Of a stretch of 64,000 nt of DNA, positions 45,935 through 55,657 are shown one piece after another. Position 1 is the stretch's first letter, and each line of letters starts with the position of its first letter. Both the position numbers and the translations under genes were made by a program. The notes under the pieces are model-generated. The model saw nothing but the letters and a program-made list of their open reading frames with translations. It was not told where the DNA came from and ran no database searches. This DNA comes from Cryptosporangium arvum DSM 44712 (GTDB lineage Bacteria > Actinomycetota > Actinomycetes > Mycobacteriales > Cryptosporangiaceae): contig NZ_KK073874.1 of assembly GCF_000585375.1 (NCBI RefSeq), positions 7,971,913 to 8,035,912 on the forward strand, in the 5' to 3' direction.

Positions 45935-46582
45935 TCAGATGAGACGCCGGTCCACGGCCCAGCGGCTCAGCTCGTAGCGGTTGGACATCTGGAGTTTGCG
46001 CAGGACGCTCGACACGTGCGTCTCGACCGTCTTCACGGAGATGAACAGCTCCGAGGCGATCTCCTTGTACGCGTAGCCCCGCGCCAGTAAACGCAGCACC
46101 TCGCGCTCGCGGTTCGTGAGCAGGTCGAGTTCGGGGTCGCGAACCACGGTCTCGGGGCGCTGCGTGAACGCGTCGAGCACGAACCCGGCCAGGCGGGGCG
46201 AGAACACCGCGTCGCCCTCGGCGACCCGCCGCACCGCGTCGGCGAGCTCGTCCGCCGCGATCGTCTTGGTCACGTAACCCCGCGCGCCGGCGCGGATCAG
46301 CCCGATCACGTCCTCGGCGGCGTCGGACACGCTCAACGCCAGGAACTTCACCTGCGGCAGCGCCGGCCGGATCGCCTCCAGCACGGCGCGCCCGCCCCCG
46401 TCGGGCATGTGGACGTCGAGCAGCACGACGTCGGGCGTGAGCGCGGTGATCACCGACACCGCCTGCGGCACCGTGCTGGCCTCGCCCACCACCTCGACGC
46501 TGCCGCCGAGCTCCGCGCGCACGCCGGCTCGGAACATGCCGTGGTCGTCGACGAGCACCACTCGGATCGGTCCGTCAGTCAT
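45935..46582 (-). CDS. NarL/LuxR-type response regulator
   Basis: A 215-residue two-component regulator. The receiver domain has VVLVDDHGMFRAGVR, phospho-acceptor D56 in LLDVHMPDG, the switch SVSDA and the Lys of VTKT. The C-terminal HTH reads LTNREREVLRLLARGYAYKE and SVKTVETHVSSVLRKL. It starts two bases after the end of the upstream PspC kinase gene, which is its obvious partner. The pair probably controls the divergent pspC operon in response to envelope stress. Confidence 0.94.
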   Translation of the reverse strand: MTDGPIRVVLVDDHGMFRAGVRAELGGSVEVVGEASTVPQAVSVITALTPDVVLLDVHMPDGGGRAVLEAIRPALPQVKFLALSVSDAAEDVIGLIRAGARGYVTKTIAADELADAVRRVAEGDAVFSPRLAGFVLDAFTQRPETVVRDPELDLLTNREREVLRLLARGYAYKEIASELFISVKTVETHVSSVLRKLQMSNRYELSRWAVDRRLI

Positions 46583-46584
46583 CG

Positions 46585-48357
46585 TTACTCACCGTTCGTA
46601 CGCTTCATCGTCAGCCGGACTTCGGTACCGCTCCCGGGGCTGCTCCGGATCTCGGCCTTCCCGCCGTGCCGCTCCATCCGACCGAGGATCGAGCCGCGCA
46701 CACCGTGCCGGTCGTCGTCCACGCGCGAGGGGTCGAACCCCTTGCCCCGATCGCGGATGAACACGCTCACCTGCTCGGGTTCGATCTCGGCGTACAGCGA
46801 CACGGACGCTACCCCGGCGTGCTTGCCCGCGTTGACGAGAGCCTCCCGCGAGGCCTGGACGAGCGCGGTCAACGCCGGATCCAGGTCGCAGTCGCCCACC
46901 ACCACCGCGTCGACGCTCACCGCGAACGCGTCCTCGACCTCGGCCGCGGCCTCCTCCAGCGCGGCGCCGATCCGCTCGGTCGCCGACGCGGTCGGCTTGT
47001 ACAGCCAGTTGCGCAGCGAGCGCTCCTGGCCGCGGGCCAGCCGGGCGACCTCCCGCGAGTCGTTCGCGCGACGCTGGATCAGCGCCAGCGTGTGCAGCAC
47101 CTGGTCGTGCACCATCGCCGCGATCTCGGCCCGCTCCTGCGACCGGATCCGCTCGCTGCGCTCGGCCCGCAGCTCGATCGCGATCTGCGCCAGCCAGGGC
47201 GCGATCACCAGCGCGACGCCGGCCAGCAGCACGCTGCCGAAGAGCAGACCGTCGCGGACCGACTCCCACTCACCGGAGAACACCAGGAAGCCGACCAGCC
47301 CGACCATCACGAGCAGGGCGCCACCGAGCAGCCGCACCGCGGTCATGCCCCGGCCGCCGGAGAGCACCGGGCCGAGCCACGGCACCTGCGGCGTCGCGGC
47401 GGTCCAGCGTTTGCGCTGCACCGGATCGGCTCGACGCCAGACCAGCGCCGCACCGACCGCCACCACGCCGAGGCACCAGACGAGTACCAGCTGCGTGCTC
47501 TGACGCAGACCCAGCAGCACCACGATGATGCCGAGGCCGAACACCAGGAACGCGACCAGCTGCCCGGTGTCGCGGTGGCTGCCGCGCTGCTCGGCGGCCG
47601 GGTCGAGGCTGAGCACGGCCCAGAAGACCGCGTAGAGCACGGCGCCGAGGCCGCCGAAGGCCAACAACGCCAAGAACACCAGCCGGACGACGATCGGCCG
47701 CGCGCCGATGTGCTCGGCGATACCCGACGCGACGCCGCCCAGAACCCGGTCGTCGGTGCGGCGGTAGAGGCGGCGGATCGGGATGCCGGACGGGGTCGAG
47801 AGGCCGGAGTTCACCGGGTCGGCGGCCGGGGGCTGCACGGTGCGCGCGGCGGCCCGGCGCACGGCCTCGGCGGCACGCTCGGCGGCGGCGCCGTGGGAGG
47901 CCGCGTGCTGAGCGGCGATGCGTGCGACGGATTCCCGATGGGCGTCGGCGTGCTTGGCGGCGATGCGGTCGGCTTCCGCGCGGGCCTGCTGAGCGCTGAG
48001 GAACTGAGCGGTCAGCTGCTGCGCCTCGGCGTAGGGCACCGCGTCGGGCAGGCCGGTGGGTGTCCCCGGAGGGAGCAGGCTCGACGCGAACGGGTTCGGA
48101 GCGAACGGGTTCGGGGCGGTCGGGTTCGGGGCGGTCGGGGTGGACGCCGGCATCGCGGAGGCCGCCGCCATGGGATCCGCCCAGGTGGGAGCGGGCCCGA
48201 AGGGCGCGGCCCAGGTGGGAGCGGGTGCGGGCGGGGTGGGCGCGGGAGGGGCGGTGGCGGGACCGGCGCCGGGCCCGCGGTGGGCTGGCGTAGTGATCGT
48301 TCCTCCCGGTGTTCGTCGGCGACTCCGATCGTCACACGCACAGCGGCGGGAGGCCAC
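46585..48357 (-). CDS. PspC-domain sensor histidine kinase
   Basis: A protein of up to 590 residues. A Pro/Ala-rich N-terminus and an Ala/His-rich helix (about 110-170) precede a PspC domain (RRTDDRVLGGVASGIAEHI, then FLALLAFGGLGAVLYAVFW near 200-265). Four further membrane helices follow, then a HisKA_3 dimerisation domain with AEIAAMVHDQVLHTLALI and a HATPase (VNAGKHA, DRGKGFDPS). The start is unclear: GTG 48357 has no good ribosome-binding site, while GGGAGG lies just upstream of an ATC codon at 48297. It is cotranscribed with the response regulator. Confidence 0.88.
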   Translation of the reverse strand: MASRRCACDDRSRRRTPGGTITTPAHRGPGAGPATAPPAPTPPAPAPTWAAPFGPAPTWADPMAAASAMPASTPTAPNPTAPNPFAPNPFASSLLPPGTPTGLPDAVPYAEAQQLTAQFLSAQQARAEADRIAAKHADAHRESVARIAAQHAASHGAAAERAAEAVRRAAARTVQPPAADPVNSGLSTPSGIPIRRLYRRTDDRVLGGVASGIAEHIGARPIVVRLVFLALLAFGGLGAVLYAVFWAVLSLDPAAEQRGSHRDTGQLVAFLVFGLGIIVVLLGLRQSTQLVLVWCLGVVAVGAALVWRRADPVQRKRWTAATPQVPWLGPVLSGGRGMTAVRLLGGALLVMVGLVGFLVFSGEWESVRDGLLFGSVLLAGVALVIAPWLAQIAIELRAERSERIRSQERAEIAAMVHDQVLHTLALIQRRANDSREVARLARGQERSLRNWLYKPTASATERIGAALEEAAAEVEDAFAVSVDAVVVGDCDLDPALTALVQASREALVNAGKHAGVASVSLYAEIEPEQVSVFIRDRGKGFDPSRVDDDRHGVRGSILGRMERHGGKAEIRSSPGSGTEVRLTMKRTNGE

Positions 48358-48454
48358 GGGGTGAGCCCCGGAGATACGGCCCCGAGGCAGATCAGGGTCC
48401 GATCAGGGTCGTGCCCGATGGTTCGGGGGCTCTTCGGCCAGGAGTATCGGTGAC

Positions 48455-50521
48455 ATGGACAGCCTCGACCCCCGCCGGGAGCCAACGCCGGATTCCGGCT
48501 CCACCTCGCCCAGCGGCTCGGCCGCGGCGTCGGACTCCGCATCGGGCGGCCCGACGCCGTCCGCCGGGCCGACCGACCCGACGCCGAACCTCGACGCCGC
48601 GTCGGACGTTCCTCCGCCCCCGGACGCGTCTCCGTCTTCCGGTGCCCCCGCCCAGCCCGCTCCCCCGAGCAGCGCCGCGCCCCCCACCAGCGAGCCCGCG
48701 AGCACGGATGCCCCGCCGCAGAGCGGCCCGTCTCCAGACGCGGGCACCCCGCCGCAGAGCGGGCCGGTGCCGCCGGGAGGCACGCCGCCGGGGCCGATGC
48801 CGCCGCACGGGGGTGTGCCGCCGCACGGGGGGATGCCGCCGTTCGGGGGTGGCGCGTGGAACGCCGGGGGCGGTAACGGCTGGAGCTGGAACCGCGGCCG
48901 GACGCTCACCCGTACCCGCCAGGGCAAGCTCGTCGCCGGCGTCTGCGCCGGGCTGGGCCGCACCACCGGTGTCGACCCGATCCTGTTCCGCGTGATCCTC
49001 ACCGTGCTGGTCTTCTTCGGCGGCATCGGCGCGCTGCTCTACCTGGTCGCGTGGATCGCGCTCCCGGTCGACGAGGAGCCGGCCTCGCCGCTCGAGTCGC
49101 TGCTCGGACGCGGCCGTTCCGACACCTCGCCTGCGGTCACGGTCGGCCTGATCGTGCTCGCCGCGCTGCTCCTGATCGGCTCGCTCAGCAACGGGTTCGC
49201 TTCGACCGCGCTGCTGGCCGCGTGCCTGATCGGAGGAATGATGCTGCTCCGGCGCGCCGGTGGGCACGGTGGTCACCCCGCCGCACCGGCCGGCCCGACC
49301 GGTCCCGTGCCCGACGGCACGCTCGGCTTCACGCCTCCGGCCGGCCCCTGGACCCCCGGCAACACGCCGACCCCCGGCAGCACGCCGACCCCGGGCGGCA
49401 CGCCGCCGCACGGTGGCACGCCGAACTCCGGTGGCACGCCGAACCCCGGCACGCCGAACTCGGGCCTCACTCCGACGGCCCCGGACGCACCGGTGACCGA
49501 CGCCTTCCACGCCCCCGGCCACCCGGCTGCCGCGGTCCCCGCCTCGGTGCCGACGGCCGAAACCCCGCTCACCGCGCCGGTCGCTCCCGACCCGGCCGCG
49601 CCGACCGGCGGAGAAACCCCGTACCCCGCGGCTCCGCACGCCGCCGCACCCCAGCCCGGGACCCCGCACGCCGGAACCCCGCACGCTGCGGCGCCGTACG
49701 GCGCACCGTCCACCGGGACTCCGTACGCCGGCGCGCCCTACGCCCCGAACCAGTTCGGGTCCGGCCCGTACAACACCGGCCCCTACGGCTCGCCGGGTCA
49801 GCCCTACACCCAGCCGTTCGCTCCCTACGGACCGTACGCACCGGTCTCCGGTCCGGGTGTCGTGCCGCCCCCGCCCCCGTATCCGCCGGTCGGCTACCCC
49901 GGTAAGCGGAAGAAGGAGCGGTCGGTGCTCGGCCGGCTCACCTTCTCGATCGCCTGCCTCGCGATCGTCGTGCTGCTGATCATCAACGCGAGCGGCGTCC
50001 ACATCCCGTTCACCGGGTTCGTGGCCCTGGCGCTGGGCATCGTCGCACTCGGGCTGTTCGTCGGCGTCTGGGTGGGCCGGGCCCGCTGGCTGATCCCGAT
50101 CGGCCTGATCCTGGCGGTGGCGCTCGGCGCCGGTTCGATCGCCGAGAACGTCGACGGCGGCCCCGACCACGGCGCGCGCAACGTCAACTACGTCCCGACC
50201 ACGCTCGCCGATGTGCGGCCGTCCTACCAGCTCGGAGCGGGCGACCTCGACCTCGACCTGCGCAACGTCGACTTCACCGGCGTCACCCGCACGATCGAGG
50301 TGGAGTCCGGCTTCGGCGACACCACCATCCAGCTGCCCGAGGACGTGGACGTCACGGTCACCTACGACCTCGGTGCCGGCGACGCCAAGATCCTGGAGAA
50401 TCAGCAGGGCGGCATGGGAGTTTCCGATTCCGTCACCGACAACGGCGAGAACGGCGCGGACAGCAGCGATCTGACGCTCGTCGTCCACCACGGCGCCGGT
50501 GACCTGGAGGTCACGCGATGA
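48455..50521 (+). CDS. PspC-domain membrane protein with LiaF-like C-terminal domain
   Basis: A 688-residue membrane protein. A disordered Ser/Pro-rich N-terminus (about 1-150) with PPHGG repeats leads to a PspC domain (GKLVAGVCAGLGRTTGVDP, VLVFFGGIGALLYLVAWIAL). A long Pro/Thr/Gly stretch with GTP(N/T/P) and GTPHA/GTPYA repeats (about 285-480) follows, then more membrane helices and a beta-rich C-terminal domain (AGDLDLDLRNVDF, VESGFGDTTIQLP, GAGDLEVTR), like LiaF/DUF4097 sensors. It diverges from the PspC kinase, a common actinobacterial envelope-stress arrangement. The stop overlaps the next start (ATGA). Confidence 0.88.
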   Translation: MDSLDPRREPTPDSGSTSPSGSAAASDSASGGPTPSAGPTDPTPNLDAASDVPPPPDASPSSGAPAQPAPPSSAAPPTSEPASTDAPPQSGPSPDAGTPPQSGPVPPGGTPPGPMPPHGGVPPHGGMPPFGGGAWNAGGGNGWSWNRGRTLTRTRQGKLVAGVCAGLGRTTGVDPILFRVILTVLVFFGGIGALLYLVAWIALPVDEEPASPLESLLGRGRSDTSPAVTVGLIVLAALLLIGSLSNGFASTALLAACLIGGMMLLRRAGGHGGHPAAPAGPTGPVPDGTLGFTPPAGPWTPGNTPTPGSTPTPGGTPPHGGTPNSGGTPNPGTPNSGLTPTAPDAPVTDAFHAPGHPAAAVPASVPTAETPLTAPVAPDPAAPTGGETPYPAAPHAAAPQPGTPHAGTPHAAAPYGAPSTGTPYAGAPYAPNQFGSGPYNTGPYGSPGQPYTQPFAPYGPYAPVSGPGVVPPPPPYPPVGYPGKRKKERSVLGRLTFSIACLAIVVLLIINASGVHIPFTGFVALALGIVALGLFVGVWVGRARWLIPIGLILAVALGAGSIAENVDGGPDHGARNVNYVPTTLADVRPSYQLGAGDLDLDLRNVDFTGVTRTIEVESGFGDTTIQLPEDVDVTVTYDLGAGDAKILENQQGGMGVSDSVTDNGENGADSSDLTLVVHHGAGDLEVTR

Positions 50522-51168
50522 AGAGGCACCCCGTCGACAGCGTCTCGCTGGTCTTCGCCCTGCTGTTCAGCGCGGCGGTGGCGTGGTGGGGGGTCGCGAT
50601 GATCAGTCGTGATCCGCTGCACGTCCCGGCAGCCTGGATCGGCGCCGGCACGCTGCTGATCATCGGCCTGGTCGGGCTGATGAGCGCGCTCCGTCCGCAG
50701 CGTCAGGCGGAGGCTCCGCTCACCGTTCCGCCGGCGCCCCAGCCGGCGCTGGACGTCGACCCGTACAACGACCCGTTCCTGGCGTCGGTGTCGCTGCCCC
50801 GGGTGGACGGCGTGCTCGACGCGGACGCCATCGCCGCCGCGTACCGCGAGGCCGGCTTCGACGACCCGGCGCCGGTCTCCTCCCCCACCGCGATCTCCGC
50901 CCCCACCGCGGTCGCCGACCGCCCGGTGAGCGGCCCGGGTGCGGACACCGCCGCTCCGGCCACCGTCCCGACCTTCGACGACCCGGTCGTCACCCCGGGC
51001 GCTCCGTCCCCGCGTGACGACCGGCCGACGGACGCCGAGGCGCCCACCGTGGGCATCCCGGCCAAGGACGCGGACACCGACACGCAACTGCCGGTGGCGG
51101 AGCGGGCGGTTCGGGACGGCGACACGAAGCAGCTGCCCGCCGACCGGGACGGCGGGGCGACGTCGTGA
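50518..51168 (+). CDS. Two-span membrane protein of the pspC operon
   Basis: A 216-residue protein with two membrane helices near the N-terminus (about 9-28 and 41-59) and a long Pro/Ala/Thr/Asp-rich cytoplasmic-looking tail (VDPYNDPFLASVSLPRVDG). No catalytic motif is visible. It is coupled to the PspC gene by ATGA and to a 36-residue peptide by GTGA. A role beside the PspC sensor is inferred only from this coupling. Confidence 0.75.
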   Translation: MKRHPVDSVSLVFALLFSAAVAWWGVAMISRDPLHVPAAWIGAGTLLIIGLVGLMSALRPQRQAEAPLTVPPAPQPALDVDPYNDPFLASVSLPRVDGVLDADAIAAAYREAGFDDPAPVSSPTAISAPTAVADRPVSGPGADTAAPATVPTFDDPVVTPGAPSPRDDRPTDAEAPTVGIPAKDADTDTQLPVAERAVRDGDTKQLPADRDGGATS

Positions 51169-51275
51169 CGTGGCTCCTGGTCGCCGGCGTGATCGGTCTG
51201 GCCGCCCTCGCGGTGGTGGTCCGGGTCGACACCGCTTCGACGTCCACAGCGGACCGGCGGTGCACCGACCACTGA
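51165..51275 (+). CDS. Small membrane peptide, 36 residues
   Basis: A short gene whose GTG start overlaps the preceding stop codon (GTGA). The product has one hydrophobic helix (WLLVAGVIGLAALAVVV) and a short polar tail with one Cys (RRCTDH). Translational coupling and strong third-position GC support it as real. Such small single-span proteins often modulate a membrane partner, here possibly the PspC proteins. No homologue is recognised. Confidence 0.6.
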   Translation: MTWLLVAGVIGLAALAVVVRVDTASTSTADRRCTDH

Positions 51276-51370
51276 GCGCACGACGAACCGGACGCGCCTC
51301 CAGCAATATGCTGGGGGCGCGTCCGGCGGTTGAGGTTCGGACGATTCAGCGCCGAAACCCAGGGTGAGGT

Positions 51371-52603
51371 ATGGCAGACCACGTGATTTCCCAGCCCGAC
51401 GCGGGCCCGCTCGCGTTGTCCGATCGGCCTGTCGGGCCCGCGGCCGCGAAGGTCCTGGTCAGTGAGGTCGCCCGGCACCCGGGCCCGAAGACCGTGCTGG
51501 TGATCGGCGCGGGCGCCGGGGACGCCGTGGTCGACCGGGTGCTCGCGGTGCTGATGCCGGGCGATCACGCGATCGTCGTGGCCGAGGGGCCGGCCGACGA
51601 GCTGCTCGCCGCCGCGGCGACGCTCGCCGGGCGGGTGTCCGTCCGTAAGGACCTGCCGACCGACGTGTCGGAGCTGCCCGGCCCGGTCGACGTGGCGGTC
51701 GTCGCGCGTCCCGTGCTGCACCCGACGGTCGTGGACCGGATCCGCCCGCTGCTGGCCACCGACGGTGTCCTCGCGGTCGCCACCGACGCGACCGGCGGCG
51801 ACCCGCTGACCGGCGTCGTCGACGACTACGCCGTCCGCACCGACCGGGTGTTCCGCTCGTTCCCGCCGCTGCGGGTGCACCAGCTGCGGTTCGCGCCGGC
51901 GACGCCGCACCTCGCGGCCCGACTCGACCCGGCCGTGGTGCCCAGCCACGTGGCGGTCACGAAGCGGATGGGGATCGACTCGAACGGCGTCGCGTTCGGC
52001 GGGCTGGTGGCCGGGGTCGCGCTGCTGACGAAGGTCGTCCGGCCGCGGTCGAAGGCCTGGCTGGTGCCGGCGGCGCTGGCCGTGCCGGTGGCCGCGTTCT
52101 TCCGCGACCCGCGGCGGATCGTGCCCGACGACCCGCGGGCGGTGGTGTCCTCCGCCGACGGCAAGGTGCTCGCGGTGGAGCGGCTCACCGATCACCGGTT
52201 CGGGTCGGAGGAGTGGCTGCGTATCTCGGTCTTCCTGTCGGTGCTCGACGTGCACGTGAACCGGTCGCCGGTGGCAGGGCGGGTCGTGTCGGTGCTGCGT
52301 GAGGAGGGCGGGTACGCGAACGCGATGACCGCGGCCGCGGAGCACAACGTGGCCTGCTACACCGTGCTGGAGACCGTGCACGGGCGGGTCGTGGTGGCGC
52401 AGCGGTCCGGGCTCATCGCCCGGCGGATCGTGAACCGTGCGAAGGTCGGGGCGCTGCTCGCGAAGGGTGAGCGCTACGGCCTGATCCGGTTCGGTTCGCG
52501 CACCGACATCTACCTCCCGGCCACCGCCGCCGAGCCTCTGGTCTCGCCGGGCGAGCGCGTGGTCGGCGGCGAGACCGTCCTGGCCCACTGGCTGGCCGAC
52601 TAG
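51371..52603 (+). CDS. psd: Phosphatidylserine decarboxylase with N-terminal methyltransferase-like domain
   Basis: A 410-residue protein. The C-terminal half (about 200-410) is a short-type phosphatidylserine/archaetidylserine decarboxylase: FFRDPRRIVP, SADGKVLAVE, DVHVNRSPVAGRV, and RFGSRTDIYLP, where Ser376 should become the pyruvoyl group after self-cleavage. A membrane segment lies near 215-240. The N-terminal 160 residues look like a diverged SAM-type Rossmann domain (KTVLVIGAGAGDAVVD) not found in ordinary Psd, which is about 200-230 residues. It makes phosphatidylethanolamine. The pssA partner is convergent rather than in operon. Confidence 0.88.
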   Translation: MADHVISQPDAGPLALSDRPVGPAAAKVLVSEVARHPGPKTVLVIGAGAGDAVVDRVLAVLMPGDHAIVVAEGPADELLAAAATLAGRVSVRKDLPTDVSELPGPVDVAVVARPVLHPTVVDRIRPLLATDGVLAVATDATGGDPLTGVVDDYAVRTDRVFRSFPPLRVHQLRFAPATPHLAARLDPAVVPSHVAVTKRMGIDSNGVAFGGLVAGVALLTKVVRPRSKAWLVPAALAVPVAAFFRDPRRIVPDDPRAVVSSADGKVLAVERLTDHRFGSEEWLRISVFLSVLDVHVNRSPVAGRVVSVLREEGGYANAMTAAAEHNVACYTVLETVHGRVVVAQRSGLIARRIVNRAKVGALLAKGERYGLIRFGSRTDIYLPATAAEPLVSPGERVVGGETVLAHWLAD

Positions 52604-52617
52604 GTTCCGCACACCGA

Positions 52618-52649
52618 GAAGGGCCGCCCCTCCGGAGGGGCGGCCCTTC
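52618..52649. terminator. Bidirectional terminator between psd and pssA
   Basis: A perfect 16-bp stem (GAAGGGCCGCCCCTCC with its complement, 52618-52633 and 52634-52649), followed by TT, lies between the convergent lipid genes. Confidence 0.88.
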
Positions 52650-52663
52650 TTCGTCCGGGTCGA

Positions 52664-53563
52664 TCAGACCGCGGTGATGCCGCGCTTCTGGCGGGCCCAC
52701 AGGAGCGGGCCGGACAGGAGGTAGGCGCCGATCAGCAGGCCCAGCGTGGTGACGGGGTCGAGCGCGACAGCCACCGCGCCCACCGGGAGGAGCCACTTCG
52801 GCACCCGCTTGAGCGCACCGATCTTCAGGTACGGGAACGAGCTCACCATCGCGATGGCCAGCGCGGCCACGAACAGCGGAGCCGCCCAGCGCCCGGCGTC
52901 GGGTTGCAGCAGCACGGCGATCACCGCGATGGCCGCCGCGATCGTCGTCGGCACCCCGGAGAAGAACCGGCCGTTCTTCGGCGACACGTTGAACCGGGCC
53001 AGCCGGATCGCGGCGCAGATCGCGACCAGCACGCAGGCGGCGCCGGCCACCACGGTCGGGCTCGGCCCGACGAGCCACGCGAACACCACGACCGGTGTCG
53101 CGATGCCGAACGAGCACATGTCGGCAAGCGAGTCCATCTGAGCGCCGAACGGCGTCGAGACGCCGAACGCACGCGCCAGTGCCCCGTCCGCGCCGTCGAA
53201 CAGCACGCAGCCGAGCAGCACCGCCGCGGCGATCCGCACCTCACCGTGCAGGACCGCGAAGATCGCGACCATGCCCAGCAGGAGGCTCGCGAGCGTGCAC
53301 GACTGCACGAGCGCGAACTGGCAGCGCCGCGACAGGGTTCGCTCACCAGTGAGCAGTGGCACGTCCTGCGGCGCCTCCTCGGCGAGGATCTCCGCGGGGC
53401 TGGGCGCCGCTTCGATGGCACGCCGACGAGTGGGGGCGCCGCGCACGACGTCACCGGCTCTCGGGGCTTGCCCCTCGGGCCACGTGAACGTGGTGTACGG
53501 ACCGACCGGCTGCACGCCGACGCCGGGCGGAGCGCCCGGGTCGAGCCCGCCGCGCCGCCTCAC
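52664..53563 (-). CDS. pssA: CDP-diacylglycerol-serine O-phosphatidyltransferase
   Basis: A 299-residue membrane enzyme that makes phosphatidylserine, the substrate of Psd. The CDP-alcohol phosphotransferase motif D-G-x2-D-G-x2-A-R-x8-G-x3-D-x3-D is complete (DGADGALARAFG ... GAQMDSLAD). About eight membrane helices follow a soluble N-terminus (GVGVQPVGPYTTFTWP). I place the start at GTG 53563, since family members begin just before the RRRG.LDPGAPPG segment. A 476-bp gap separates it from guaA. Confidence 0.92.
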   Translation of the reverse strand: MRRRGGLDPGAPPGVGVQPVGPYTTFTWPEGQAPRAGDVVRGAPTRRRAIEAAPSPAEILAEEAPQDVPLLTGERTLSRRCQFALVQSCTLASLLLGMVAIFAVLHGEVRIAAAVLLGCVLFDGADGALARAFGVSTPFGAQMDSLADMCSFGIATPVVVFAWLVGPSPTVVAGAACVLVAICAAIRLARFNVSPKNGRFFSGVPTTIAAAIAVIAVLLQPDAGRWAAPLFVAALAIAMVSSFPYLKIGALKRVPKWLLPVGAVAVALDPVTTLGLLIGAYLLSGPLLWARQKRGITAV

Positions 53564-54039
53564 GAGCACGCGTCGAGCGAATGTGCCGCCGCGGCGAAGT
53601 CCTCGACTCCACCGACGGCCAGCCGGACGGGGGCGGTCGGCACGCCGCCGCCATGGTCTCGCTTGCACCCCGAATCCTCCTGGGCCTGGGCCGGGTAGGG
53701 CTGCGTCGACTAGGTGCGACGCGCCACCTACTTGGACCGCGAGCGTCTCCTACGCCTGGGTCCCGATCTCGCGGACGTACATTCGCATAGACGTCTGCCC
53801 GCGTTCAGATGTTCGACCAGAAAGTATGAGTTCCCCGTCGAAGGGCCGCCCAATCGGAGAACGGCTCAATCAGGGGCACAAACTGGGTCCGATCCCCCAC
53901 GCGAACCCGCCGCACCTGCACGGCTCCGCACGTTCGACCTGCTCACCGGTGTGCGGCGAGTCCACGGTACCGCACTCGAGCGACCCAAGTGATGCTGGTC
54001 ACATCCGGCGTGCGGCCCCCAAAGCGGGGGTAGGAAACA
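53564..54039. other. Intergenic region between pssA and guaA
   Basis: About 476 bp. I see no supported gene. It holds a CRP-like site (AGTGA-N6-TCACA, 53987-54002) and a small hairpin (CCCCC at 54015-54019 with GGGGG at 54025-54029) that may end guaA. Several short frames lack coding bias or a ribosome-binding site. Confidence 0.5.
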
Positions 54040-55605
<1,566 letters not shown>

Positions 55606-55657
55606 GTCCCCGAAGAGTAGTGGGTTCTACCACCCACCAACGAATCGGTCCAGAGGA

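Noticed and set aside
53581-53992. Short plus-strand frames between pssA and guaA
   Set aside because: No ribosome-binding site, no coding bias and no family resemblance.
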